Shown in pieces: positions 45,735 through 54,042 of a DNA stretch of 64,000 bases. Both the position numbers and the translations under genes were made by a program. Location of the stretch: contig NZ_JAESVA010000003.1 of NCBI RefSeq assembly GCF_020621385.1, positions 62,001 through 126,000 of the forward strand, in the 5' to 3' direction. The notes beneath the pieces were generated by a model that searched no databases, was not told where the DNA came from, and saw only the letters and a program-made list of their open reading frames with translations. Source of the stretch: Acidisoma cellulosilyticum. Lineage in GTDB: Bacteria; Pseudomonadota; Alphaproteobacteria; Acetobacterales; Acetobacteraceae. Position 1 is the stretch's first letter. Each line of letters begins with the position of its first letter.

Positions 45735-46109
45735 GACAATCTCCAAAGCCTGATTAACTGCGATCCAGGTGACCGCGGTGCGAGGCGTTTACGAGGGGAT
45801 AACCGGGACTGGGATGACAGTCGCGTTGCAGTTTGATGACATCCTTACCTTTCGTAAAAATTGGTCCAGGCTTCGCCTCAGAGGTCGGGAGAAGAAACGC
45901 ATGGCCTTACTGTCAATGGCGCGATAATATTTTGCCTTGCGCCATGCGGACGGCGTCTCTGTCCCCTCTGGGGTGAGCGGCCGTCCTTATGACCATGAGC
46001 AACAGGCCCTGCCGCCCGGGATGCCCTTCATCGGCAAGCAGCGCAAAAGCGCCCTGGGCCATGAGACGGCGCCGCGTTCGGACAAAGGCCAGAGGATAAG
46101 GGGAGCTTC
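45735..46109. other. Divergent regulatory region, pstS / unknown PLP-like gene
   Basis: 375 bp. It holds the Pho box (45814-45842), an A/T-rich TAATAT at 45925-45930 that could be a -10 for the rightward gene, and a hairpin GGACGGC (45948-45954) with GCCGTCC (45980-45986) having an inner CCCC/GGGG stem. A 104-codon frame here lacks support. GGGGAG precedes the start at 46110. Confidence 0.5.
45814..45842 (-). promoter_or_regulatory. Tandem Pho box, three heptamers at 11-bp spacing
   Basis: On the - strand the site reads ATGTCAT-4-CTGCAAC-4-CTGTCAT. The outer units match the PhoB consensus CTGTCAT at 6/7 and 7/7; the middle unit matches 4/7. Spacers of 4 bp put units exactly 11 bp apart, as in E. 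coli and rhizobial Pho boxes. It ends 79 bp before the pstS start, with a possible -10 TTATCC at 45797-45802. PhoB activation of pstSCA under phosphate limitation is the natural reading. Confidence 0.82.
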
Positions 46110-48176
46110 ATGCAGCCCGAGGTTATGCCGCTTGCGATCACCAACCTTCTGCATCACCCCGAGTTGCGATTGCTGCTCTCCGACCTCGATATCAGCATCG
46201 ACGAGCGCCTGGCTGAGCCCTTCCTGCTTTTGGGCAAAACACAGATCCTGATTGGCAAGCCGCTGCTCTCAGCCTCCGCCGAGAGCCTTTTTCATATGCG
46301 GCATGCCATGGAACTCGCCTGGCTGAGCGGCATTGCGGATCCGGCGCTCGCGGGTCTTGCCGCCGCCCGTTGCGCCGCGCTGGCAGTAGCGCTTGAGACC
46401 TATGGTTCGGCCGGCGCGACGCTGCCGGGATGGATTGCGCCCCTGACCGGCTATGCGGCCCCCGACCTGACCACCGCCCGGCGCCTTTGGGCGAAGCTTG
46501 CCGTCTACCAGCACAATGGCAGCGACCACGACCTGACCGCCGCCTCCCATGCGAAGCTGATCGATGCCTGGTCGATTTTGGGTCCCAGCGAATGGCTGAT
46601 GGAACAGGGCGGCGATGCCCGCCTGGGCATCGACCCGTTTACCGGTCTCAATGGCTATGGCTGTAGCCATCGCCCGCGCCCCTGGGCGGTGACCTTCGCC
46701 TCCTCGACCGCCTCATCGGTCTCGGAACGTGGCTATCTGGGCGCGGAAGCTGCGCGCCGCCGGATGATCACGGCGAGTTTCGGCTCCTCTGCCGCGGAAG
46801 CCATTTTCGCGGAAGCCGACCGCGTGCGAGAAGCGCTGGCCTATCATTTCGATCTGGCACGCGGGACCGGCGTCATTCTGGCGCCGTCCGGCACCGATGC
46901 CGAGCTGATTTCCCTGGCCTTGGCGAGTGCTGCCGAGGATCGCCCCATTACGAATATCCTTCTGGCCCCGGAAGAGACCGGAAGCGGCGTGCCGCTCGCG
47001 GCGCGCGGTCAGCACTTCGCCCTCGATACGGCGCTTGGCGTCGCGGTGCCGAAAGCCGGCCTCGTCGAGGGGTTCCGGCCTGACACGGCACTCGTCTCGG
47101 TGGCGTTGCGCGATGCGGATGGCGCGGTACGGCCGCCGGCCGCCGTCGAGGCCGACTGCACCACCGCCGTGGAAGCGGCGATCGCCTTGGGCCGGCGTCC
47201 GATCCTGCATATCCTCGATGTCTCCAAGACCGGACTGCGCGCGCCGCGCTTGGACAGCGTCATGGCGCTATGGCAGCGTTTCGGGACGTCCATGGATGTC
47301 ATCGTCGACGCCTGCCAGACGAGGCTGCACCCTGGCACGATCCGCGACTATCTGGCGCGCGGCTGGATGGTTCTGATCACCGGCTCCAAATTCTTCACCG
47401 GCCCGCCCTTCTCGGGCGCCCTGCTCGCCCCGGCCGCTTTGACCGATCGGCTTGCAACAAGCCCGCTCCCGACCGGTCTGGCCCTTTACAGCGGCCGGGC
47501 GGAATGGCGGCGCGACCAAGCCGGCCTCGACTGTCTCGACAACGGGCCAAGCACGCTCGGCGGCAATTATGGGCTTGTCATGCGTTGGCAGGCGGCTCTT
47601 GCCGAGATGCAGGCCTTCGCGGAAGTGCCTGGCGACCGACGACGCGCCATTCTTCACCGCTTCGTCGGCCATGTGGAGCGGTGCATCGCGGCCAAGCCCG
47701 GTTTGACCTCGGTCAATGAGCATCCGGCCGGCGACAGCCCAGGCGATTGGGATCTGACTGAGACCATTCGCTGCTTCGCCCTCCGCCTGCCGGCAAAGCC
47801 GGCGGCGAAAGCGGGCGCCGACCAGACGCGGTTTCTCGATCTGGCGGCGGCACGGAAAGTCTATATCTGGCTCAATGCCGATCTGACCGACGCTTTAGCC
47901 GAGCATGTATCGGATTCCGATCAGCAGGTCCTGCGACGCCGCTGCCATATCGGTCAGCCTGTCGCCGTGACGCTTGACGGCGAAGCGGCGGCCGCCCTTC
48001 GCGTATCCGCCGGCGCACGTTTGGTTTCCGGTGAGCCGTCGCTGGCCCATCTCGCACCGGAAGAGCGGTTGGAGCGTGAATTGGCCGATGTGACGGTGCT
48101 TTTCCGCAAGATCGCCCTCATCCTGCGACATTTCGATCGGCTGTCCGTCACCAATCCGCGTCCGAGCTACGATTGA
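46110..48176 (+). CDS. PLP-enzyme-like protein of unknown function, 688 aa
   Basis: A 688-residue protein with an unassigned N-terminal region (1-215), a fold type I PLP-like core and a C-terminal extension. In the core: FASSTASSVSERGYLGAE (about 205), VILAPSGTDAELISLALA (about 255, PLP phosphate type), VIVDACQTRLHPGTIRDYL with Asp near 400, and LITGSKFFTGPPFSGALLAP with candidate Schiff-base Lys near 426. I do not recognise the family or substrate. It has its own GGGGAG site and lies between the pst operon and the phage-like cluster. Helix-rich C-terminus; no signal peptide. Confidence 0.6.
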   Translation: MQPEVMPLAITNLLHHPELRLLLSDLDISIDERLAEPFLLLGKTQILIGKPLLSASAESLFHMRHAMELAWLSGIADPALAGLAAARCAALAVALETYGSAGATLPGWIAPLTGYAAPDLTTARRLWAKLAVYQHNGSDHDLTAASHAKLIDAWSILGPSEWLMEQGGDARLGIDPFTGLNGYGCSHRPRPWAVTFASSTASSVSERGYLGAEAARRRMITASFGSSAAEAIFAEADRVREALAYHFDLARGTGVILAPSGTDAELISLALASAAEDRPITNILLAPEETGSGVPLAARGQHFALDTALGVAVPKAGLVEGFRPDTALVSVALRDADGAVRPPAAVEADCTTAVEAAIALGRRPILHILDVSKTGLRAPRLDSVMALWQRFGTSMDVIVDACQTRLHPGTIRDYLARGWMVLITGSKFFTGPPFSGALLAPAALTDRLATSPLPTGLALYSGRAEWRRDQAGLDCLDNGPSTLGGNYGLVMRWQAALAEMQAFAEVPGDRRRAILHRFVGHVERCIAAKPGLTSVNEHPAGDSPGDWDLTETIRCFALRLPAKPAAKAGADQTRFLDLAAARKVYIWLNADLTDALAEHVSDSDQQVLRRRCHIGQPVAVTLDGEAAAALRVSAGARLVSGEPSLAHLAPEERLERELADVTVLFRKIALILRHFDRLSVTNPRPSYD

Positions 48177-48194
48177 TCGGATCGCATCGACCGA

Positions 48195-48608
48195 TCAGGT
48201 CACCTTAGCCAGGCCACGCGCTATCCGCAGGAGTTCTGTCCGTCCGTCCTCCTGCAAGGACCGATACAGATTGAGAAGCGCCCGCTCGTCCGCCCCTTCG
48301 GCGGTCGCGGAAACGGGATAGTGCTCCCCCGCCAAGAGATAGCCCACTGAGACGCCGAGAACGGCCGCGACACGCGTGAGATTGGCGCGGACCTGGCCCG
48401 TGCGATCCGTCTCCCACTGGGCGACCGCACTGCGGGAGACGCCGACGCGGCGCGCCAGATCATCCTGCGTCAGCCGCAGAGCCTGCCGGCTCTGCCGAAT
48501 ACGGAGAGCAACGCCGGATTGGTCCCCCGCATTCTCGGCCTGGCCAGAGACCGCTTGCCCGGCCCGCACAGAACCTTCTGATTTTCGTGCCAATTTCCTC
48601 TTGTCCAA
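48195..48608 (-). CDS. XRE-family transcriptional regulator
   Basis: A 137-residue Cro/CI-type regulator. Residues about 35-93 form the HTH: ALRIRQSRQALRLTQDDLARR, VSRSAVAQWETDR and AAVLGVSVGYLLAGE. The C-terminal part is short and lacks a peptidase. The start read here is a TTG at 48608; a GTG at 48569 with AGAAGG 4 bases upstream is a serious alternative and keeps the HTH whole. It is divergent from the phage-like genes, with a palindrome at its 5' end, so it probably represses them and itself. Confidence 0.85.
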   Translation of the reverse strand: MDKRKLARKSEGSVRAGQAVSGQAENAGDQSGVALRIRQSRQALRLTQDDLARRVGVSRSAVAQWETDRTGQVRANLTRVAAVLGVSVGYLLAGEHYPVSATAEGADERALLNLYRSLQEDGRTELLRIARGLAKVT

Positions 48609-48612
48609 AAAT

Positions 48613-48627
48613 GTTAGTTAAACTAAC
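48613..48627. promoter_or_regulatory. Palindromic operator candidate next to the XRE gene
   Basis: GTTAGTT-A-AACTAAC is a perfect 15-bp inverted repeat (7 + 1 + 7) in the divergent region, 4 bp from the annotated XRE start. Its size fits a dimeric XRE protein. I found no second copy in the window. Confidence 0.6.
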
Positions 48628-48790
48628 GTTGCTTATAGGGAACGAAGCGATGACTCAGCCCTGCGTTGCGATGACCCTAGCTGAGCCCGCCCCTCCGTCT
48701 CAACGCCGATCGCCCAGGCCTTCCGCCAATCCTGGTCCCATCAGGGGGCCAGGCCGGACAGCGGAAGGCTTTCCCCTCCAGGAGCAGAGC

Positions 48791-49360
48791 ATGACGATGC
48801 GCCAGTCCACCTCCCAGCACGGCGAGACGATATCCAGAATCGGCCGGCGCCGGCCTGAGGCCTCACCCGAAGCTCAGAGCCTCATCGCCTGCCTGGAGGA
48901 GGCCGGGGCGACGCTACTCTCCCTGCCACCCAGCGGCTTTTCCCCAAGGCTACGCACCTCGACCCTGCCGGTCCTGCGGGAAGCCGCCGAAGCTTATGGC
49001 TGGTCCTTGACCGAACTGCGCGCCCCGATGCCTTCCGCCAGCCGGATCAGCCGCATGGATAGGGCCATGGGCTATCTCTCGCTCATCCCACAGGACCGAT
49101 ATCTGCTGCGGCGGATTGTGGGCTGCCGCGCCCTCGTCCACCCCGTCAATGGACGCCACCTTTTTTCCTGGCGGCGCCTGGGCGAGTTGATGGGCGCCGA
49201 CCACAAGGCCATCCAGCGCTGGCACGCGGACGGAATCCGCATCATTCTGGACGCCTTACGCCAGCAAGCGGCCGAAACTGGCCGCCCTTCGTCACCCGCC
49301 ACGCCCCCGGTTATGACCGCCATGCCCGGACGGAGAGCGCCGTCGCTTGACCGTCTATGA
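48791..49360 (+). CDS. DUF6362-like phage protein, possible small terminase or regulator
   Basis: A 189-residue protein without membrane segments. An N-terminal basic part is followed by a folded region containing RISRMDRAMGYLSLIPQDRYLLRRIVGCRALVHP (partly quoted) and LFSWRRLGELMGADHKAIQRWHADGI, the latter looking like a helix-turn-helix. This pattern resembles the DUF6362 proteins of alphaproteobacterial phages. Position at the head of the packaging genes suggests a small terminase, unproven. AGGAG precedes the ATG. Its end overlaps the sulfotransferase by 14 bp. Confidence 0.65.
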   Translation: MTMRQSTSQHGETISRIGRRRPEASPEAQSLIACLEEAGATLLSLPPSGFSPRLRTSTLPVLREAAEAYGWSLTELRAPMPSASRISRMDRAMGYLSLIPQDRYLLRRIVGCRALVHPVNGRHLFSWRRLGELMGADHKAIQRWHADGIRIILDALRQQAAETGRPSSPATPPVMTAMPGRRAPSLDRL

Positions 49361-50657
49361 TCCGACCGTTACGCCGCCAGAGATCGCTCAAGGAAACGCC
49401 TCGCCCGTGACACTCGCCTCCTCAGCCCTTTCCATCGCTGATCGTATGTCACGAGTGACTGGGCTTGGGCGCCGCCCGCTGAATGCGGAAGCGGTGATCA
49501 AGACCGCCCTGAATGGCGCGCCCGAGAGCGCCTTCGGCCCTGAATTCGGCATAAGGCAATTTGCCGAAGGGCTGACCGTCCTGTTCAACGCGCTGGAGCG
49601 CGAGGCCGATCTGTCGCTGTTCGGACGGTTTGCCGTGCGCTGGGATAGCATTCGTTGCCTGCGAAACCTGATGCGGATGTGGCAGGAGGAGCAGGCGCAC
49701 GCCGCCATCGCCGACACGCCCATTCACCGTCCGCTGATCATTACCGGCCTGCCGCGCAGCGGCACGACCTTCCTGCATCGGCTGCTGGATTGCGATCCTA
49801 TGACCCGCAGCCCGAGCGTTTGGCAGACCATGGCGCCCTACCCACCCCGGAAGGGCGCAGACAAGCGGATTGCGCAGACGGATCGCGACCTTCGGTATTT
49901 CGGCCAGATCGCGCCAGGGTTCCGGGATGTGCATCCGCTGACTGCCAGCATGCCGCAGGAATGCACGGAGATCACGGCCCAGATCTTCCAGTCGCTCCGC
50001 TTCGACACCACCTTCCGCATCCCGAGCTATCTCGCCTGGCAGGACGCGCAGGGGCATAATCTGGCCTATCGCTTCCACAAACGCTTCCTGCAGCATCTGC
50101 AGCACCAAAGCGGTGACGCGCCCGAGGCCGTGCAATGGGTGTTGAAATGCCCCGACCACGTCTTTGCCCTGGATGCCGTGCGCAGCGTCTATCCGGATGC
50201 GCGTATCGTCTTCGTGCATCGCGACCCGTTGAAGGTTCTGCCCTCCGTCGCGAAGCTGACGGAGATTCTGCGCCAGCCCTTTACCGGCACGCAGAATAAG
50301 ACGGATATCGGCGACCAGGTGACAGGACGCTGGCATCAGGGCGTGGCGGCGATGATGCAGGCCGCCGACAGCAATGACGCGGCCCACAGCAACGAGCCGG
50401 GCATCTGCCACATCCAATATCGTGAACTGACCGCCGACCCGATCGGCACCATCGACCGTCTCTACAACCATTTCGGCAAGGAATTGCGTGCGGACGCGCG
50501 CAAAGCGATGGACGTGGAAATGAACCGCAGAAAGCGCGGCGGCTATGGTCAGAATGTCTATCATTTCGCCGAGCATGGTCTGGACGCGAAGCGGGAAAGA
50601 ACTTTCTTCAAGGATTATATGAAGCGGTTTGGGATCGTCGAAGAAATCCTCGTTTAA
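49347..50657 (+). CDS. Sulfotransferase family protein inside the phage-like cluster
   Basis: A 436-residue protein of the PAPS-dependent sulfotransferase family. The 5'-phosphosulfate loop LIITGLPRSGTTFLHRLLD lies near residues 131-149 and the 3'-phosphate-binding segment ARIVFVHRDPLKVLPSVAKL near 287-306, followed by a GICHIQYRELTADPIGTIDRLY block. Start is TTG at 49347, overlapping the previous gene by 14 bp; the first ATG in frame is 33 codons on. No signal peptide. Acceptor unknown: a glycan, lipid or small molecule are all possible. Confidence 0.85.
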   Translation: MTVYDPTVTPPEIAQGNASPVTLASSALSIADRMSRVTGLGRRPLNAEAVIKTALNGAPESAFGPEFGIRQFAEGLTVLFNALEREADLSLFGRFAVRWDSIRCLRNLMRMWQEEQAHAAIADTPIHRPLIITGLPRSGTTFLHRLLDCDPMTRSPSVWQTMAPYPPRKGADKRIAQTDRDLRYFGQIAPGFRDVHPLTASMPQECTEITAQIFQSLRFDTTFRIPSYLAWQDAQGHNLAYRFHKRFLQHLQHQSGDAPEAVQWVLKCPDHVFALDAVRSVYPDARIVFVHRDPLKVLPSVAKLTEILRQPFTGTQNKTDIGDQVTGRWHQGVAAMMQAADSNDAAHSNEPGICHIQYRELTADPIGTIDRLYNHFGKELRADARKAMDVEMNRRKRGGYGQNVYHFAEHGLDAKRERTFFKDYMKRFGIVEEILV

Positions 50658-50686
50658 TAATTTATTCCGGTTTCGTAAATTTTTCT

Positions 50687-50715
50687 GGACAAACGCCCCA
50701 GAATTTTCTACATAA
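50687..50715 (+). promoter_or_regulatory. Candidate promoter of the structural operon
   Basis: TGGACA (50687-50692) and TACATA (50710-50715) are separated by exactly 17 bp in an A/T-rich gap between the sulfotransferase and terminase genes. It would start transcription near 50722, about 95 bp before the terminase start. Confidence 0.5.
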
Positions 50716-50818
50716 ATACCCATGATGGTTGTTTGCGTCGTTGACGTGAACCTCTCGCTTCGGCGGCAAATCTCCCCTCCCCCAAATTAGCCTCGACCTG
50801 AAAGGCCCCGATTTCCGC

Positions 50819-52174
50819 ATGGATTTGGGGCTTGCTGCTTTTGCCGAGGATGTTCTCGCATCGGCGGAGCAAAGCCCGGCACAGCATCACCGCTATCTGA
50901 TGGAACGGCTGGAGGCTGTCGGCACCGGCGAGATGGATCGCCTGATGGTGCTGATGCCGCCGGGATCTGCCAAATCAACCTATGTCTCGATCCTGTTCCC
51001 GGCTTGGTATCTGGCCCGCCATCCGCGCGCGGCGCTGATGACCTGCTGCCACACGGACAGCCTGGCCAGCCATTTCGGGCGGCGGACAAGGGCCCTGGTG
51101 CAGGAACAAACTGAAATCCTGGGCTATGGAATAGCCGGCGACGAGCGCGCGGCGCATCGCTGGCGGACCAGTCGCGGCGGCGAGTATTTCGCGACCGGCC
51201 TGCGCGGCCCGATCGCCGGTCGCCGCGCCGACCTCGTCATTATCGACGATCCTGTCAAATCCTGGGCGGAAGCGGATTCGCCGCTCGCCCGCGAACATGC
51301 CTGGAACTGGTATCGGTCCGACCTGCTGCCGCGCCTGAAGCCGCGCGGCCGGATTATCCTCGTTATGACGCGCTGGCATCAGGATGACCTTGGTGGCCGC
51401 ATCCAGGAGATGGAAGCCGGCTGGACCGTTGTGAAACTGCCCGCGCTGGCCGTGCCGCCCGACCCGCTCGGCCGGGAACCCGGCGCCGCGCTTTGGCCGG
51501 ACTGGGAAGATGCCGCCGCACTTCTGCGGAAAAAGACCGCCATGGGCGAGCGCGCCTTTGCCGCGTTATTCCAGCAAGACCCGCGGCCGCCTGCCGGCGG
51601 TCTGTTCCTGACCGAACGGGTAGGGTTGACCGATATCGGCCAGTTTCAAAGTCTGGCAGCCGTCCGCGCCTGGGACCTGGCCGCTGCCGTTCCCGCGCCG
51701 GGCCGCGACCCTGACTGGACGATCGGGTTGAGACTGGAACGCGACCAGCAGGACGGCTTCATCGTCCAGGATATTCGCCGCCTGCGCGGCACGCCGGGCG
51801 AGGTCGAGGCTGCCATCCTATCGGCCGCCCAGCAGGACGGTGCCGCCGTCCTGATCGCTTTACCGCAGGATCCGGGCCAGGCGGGCCTCGCACAGATCGC
51901 CTATCTGACAAGCAAACTGGCCGGATATATTGTCAAATCATCGCCTGAGACCGGCTCCAAACTGACCCGCGCCAGCCCCGTCGCCGCACAGGTCGAGGCC
52001 GGCAACGTCCGTCTGATACAGGCGCCCTGGAACCGACCCTTTCTTGAAGAACTGCGGGACTTTCCCCATGGCGCCAAGGACGATCAGGTCGACGCTTTGT
52101 CCCGCGCCTTCATGACATTGGTCGCCCCGGCCAAACCGGCACGCCGTCTTCAGGTGTCGTTGCTGGCGCGCTGA
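50819..52174 (+). CDS. Phage terminase large subunit
   Basis: ATP-driven DNA packaging motor and nuclease. 451 residues. N-terminal ATPase: Walker A LMPPGSAKST near residues 46-55, Walker B LVIIDDPVK near 138-146 and coupling motif RIILVMTRWHQDD near 177. C-terminal RNase H-like nuclease: VRAWDLA near 282 with Asp, and KDDQVDALSRAF near 420. Length and layout match Terminase_6-type large subunits. Confidence 0.9.
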   Translation: MDLGLAAFAEDVLASAEQSPAQHHRYLMERLEAVGTGEMDRLMVLMPPGSAKSTYVSILFPAWYLARHPRAALMTCCHTDSLASHFGRRTRALVQEQTEILGYGIAGDERAAHRWRTSRGGEYFATGLRGPIAGRRADLVIIDDPVKSWAEADSPLAREHAWNWYRSDLLPRLKPRGRIILVMTRWHQDDLGGRIQEMEAGWTVVKLPALAVPPDPLGREPGAALWPDWEDAAALLRKKTAMGERAFAALFQQDPRPPAGGLFLTERVGLTDIGQFQSLAAVRAWDLAAAVPAPGRDPDWTIGLRLERDQQDGFIVQDIRRLRGTPGEVEAAILSAAQQDGAAVLIALPQDPGQAGLAQIAYLTSKLAGYIVKSSPETGSKLTRASPVAAQVEAGNVRLIQAPWNRPFLEELRDFPHGAKDDQVDALSRAFMTLVAPAKPARRLQVSLLAR

Positions 52175-52199
52175 ACACCTTAACCCGCCAGGGATCGCC

Positions 52200-53609
52200 A
52201 TGTTCGATACATTGCGTGCCTTGCTGCCACGCGATGCGGATTATCCGCCGCGCGTCGGCGAACTTGACCTGTTGCAGCGCGTGCTCAACGGCACACTGTA
52301 TGATGTCCTGCCCTATCAGTTCCACGAGGAACGTGGTGCCGGCGGCGACTATATACCGATCCGTCAGCGGCGCCCCTCCATCCGCTACGCCCTTTGCCGC
52401 ACGGTGGTGGAGGACAGCGTCGCGCTGCTGTTCAGCGAGGGGCATTTTCCGCGCATCCTGTGTGACGATCAGGAACTGCGCCGCTTCCTCTCCGACCTGA
52501 TCCAGGATTGCGGACTGAATGCGGTGATGACGGACGCGGCCCTGCGCGGCTCCGTCGGCTCCATCGTACTCCTGCTGCGCATTCTGAAAGGCCGCGTCTA
52601 TGTCTCGGCCATCGACAGCATCTTTCTGACGCCAATCTGGCAGCCGGATGCACCGGACGCGCTGCAATGCGTGACCGAGCAATACAAGGTCCCCGGCCGC
52701 CTGTTGCAGGCGCAAGGGTATGACGTCGCTGATCCCGGTATCGACTACTGGTTTCGGCGCGTTTGGGACGGTGAGAGCGAGACCTGGTATCAACCCTGGC
52801 CCGTCAGTCTGGCACCGCCGGGCGGCCCGGCCATCGACGAAAGCCGCTCAATCCATCATCGCCTCGGCTTCGTGCCGCTGGTCTGGATCCGCAACCTTCC
52901 CGGCGGTGACAGCACCGATGGCGGATGCACCTTCCGCGCCGCAATCGAGACCAGTATCGAAATCGACTATCAGCTGTCCCAAGCCGGGCGCGGCCTGACC
53001 TATAGTTCGGACCCGACGCTGCTGATCAAGGAACCCGCGACCGCCGATCGAGAAATCATCAAAGGCGCGGGCAATGCCCTGGTCGTCAGCAAGGACGGCG
53101 ATGCCAAACTGCTGGAAATTGGCGGCACCGCCGCCAATGCCGTGATCGACTATGTTCGCGTGCTGCGCGAACTGGCTTTGGAAAGCGTGCACGGCAATCG
53201 CTCCTCCGCCGATCGGATTGCCGCCGCGCAATCCGGCCGTGCCCTGGAGTTGATGAACCAAGGGCTCATCTGGCTGGCCGACAATCTGCGCATTTCCTAT
53301 GGCACAAATGGCATTCTGCCGCTTCTACGAATGATTTTGCGCGCCGCCGACCGCTATCCGATCAGCGTCCTCGGTCGTCAAGCGCCCAAAGCCTCCGCCG
53401 ACGCACGCCTCATGCTTGACTGGCCGCGCTGGTATCCGCCCTCGGCCGCGGATCAACTGGCCGAAGCGCAAACCCTTTCGACCCTCGCCGCATCCGGACA
53501 GATCAGCCGCGAAACCGCCGTGCGCAGCATCGCCGACGCCTATGGCGTCACCGATGTCGCGGCCGAACTGGACCGCATTGCCAAGGACAAAACGCATGAC
53601 GACAGCTGA
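52200..53609 (+). CDS. Phage portal protein
   Basis: A 469-residue dodecamer-forming connector at the capsid vertex. Sequence is diverged but the gene place right after terminase, size, and portal-like features support it: early helix DLLQRVLNGTLYD, clip/stem segment with AIETSIEIDYQLSQAGRG, and a C-terminal DQLAEAQTLSTLAASGQISRE region (partly quoted) as seen in portals. Overlaps the scaffold-like gene by 14 bp. Confidence 0.78.
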   Translation: MFDTLRALLPRDADYPPRVGELDLLQRVLNGTLYDVLPYQFHEERGAGGDYIPIRQRRPSIRYALCRTVVEDSVALLFSEGHFPRILCDDQELRRFLSDLIQDCGLNAVMTDAALRGSVGSIVLLLRILKGRVYVSAIDSIFLTPIWQPDAPDALQCVTEQYKVPGRLLQAQGYDVADPGIDYWFRRVWDGESETWYQPWPVSLAPPGGPAIDESRSIHHRLGFVPLVWIRNLPGGDSTDGGCTFRAAIETSIEIDYQLSQAGRGLTYSSDPTLLIKEPATADREIIKGAGNALVVSKDGDAKLLEIGGTAANAVIDYVRVLRELALESVHGNRSSADRIAAAQSGRALELMNQGLIWLADNLRISYGTNGILPLLRMILRAADRYPISVLGRQAPKASADARLMLDWPRWYPPSAADQLAEAQTLSTLAASGQISRETAVRSIADAYGVTDVAAELDRIAKDKTHDDS

Positions 53610-54006
53610 CACGCCTCCACCCGAAACCCAGCCGGACAGCGTCGAGGCGCTGAAGGCGCGTGCGGCCGCGTTGGAAGAGCAAATTCGAACCCTGTCGGAA
53701 CAAGCCAGGTCCAATCTGGTATTGTCCGAATTGAAGGCAGAAGCCATGCGCGCCGGGATGGTCGATCTCGACGGGCTGAAACTGCTCGACGCGTCTTCGC
53801 TCGCCATCGGCGAGCAGGGCGAGGTTGCCGGTGCCGCCGCCCTGATGGACCGCTTCCGGCGCCAGAAGCCCTGGCTGTTCGGCCAGGTTTCCACCACCAC
53901 GACCGCCGTACCGCCCGCGCCGCAGCCCCCGCGCATGAAACAGGCGACGGACATGACCCGCGACGAATACCGCGCGGCCCGCGCCGCGATCCTGCGCCGC
54001 ATCTGA
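53596..54006 (+). CDS. Scaffold-like phage protein
   Basis: A 136-residue acidic protein between portal and capsid genes. It has an N-terminal coiled coil (SVEALKARAAALEEQIRTLSE), a compact middle and a Pro-rich linker (TTAVPPAPQPPRMKQ) leading to a short basic C-terminal helix, DEYRAARAAILRRI. This layout fits a capsid assembly scaffold whose basic tail binds coat. No protease domain is visible in it or nearby. Confidence 0.6.
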   Translation: MTTADTPPPETQPDSVEALKARAAALEEQIRTLSEQARSNLVLSELKAEAMRAGMVDLDGLKLLDASSLAIGEQGEVAGAAALMDRFRRQKPWLFGQVSTTTTAVPPAPQPPRMKQATDMTRDEYRAARAAILRRI

Positions 54007-54042
54007 CCTTCATCTTCGTCAATCAGCATCGAGAGGATCGCC

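Noticed and set aside
45937-46251. A 104-codon frame before the PLP-like gene
   Set aside because: Overlaps the start of a far better-supported gene and contains the intergenic hairpin.
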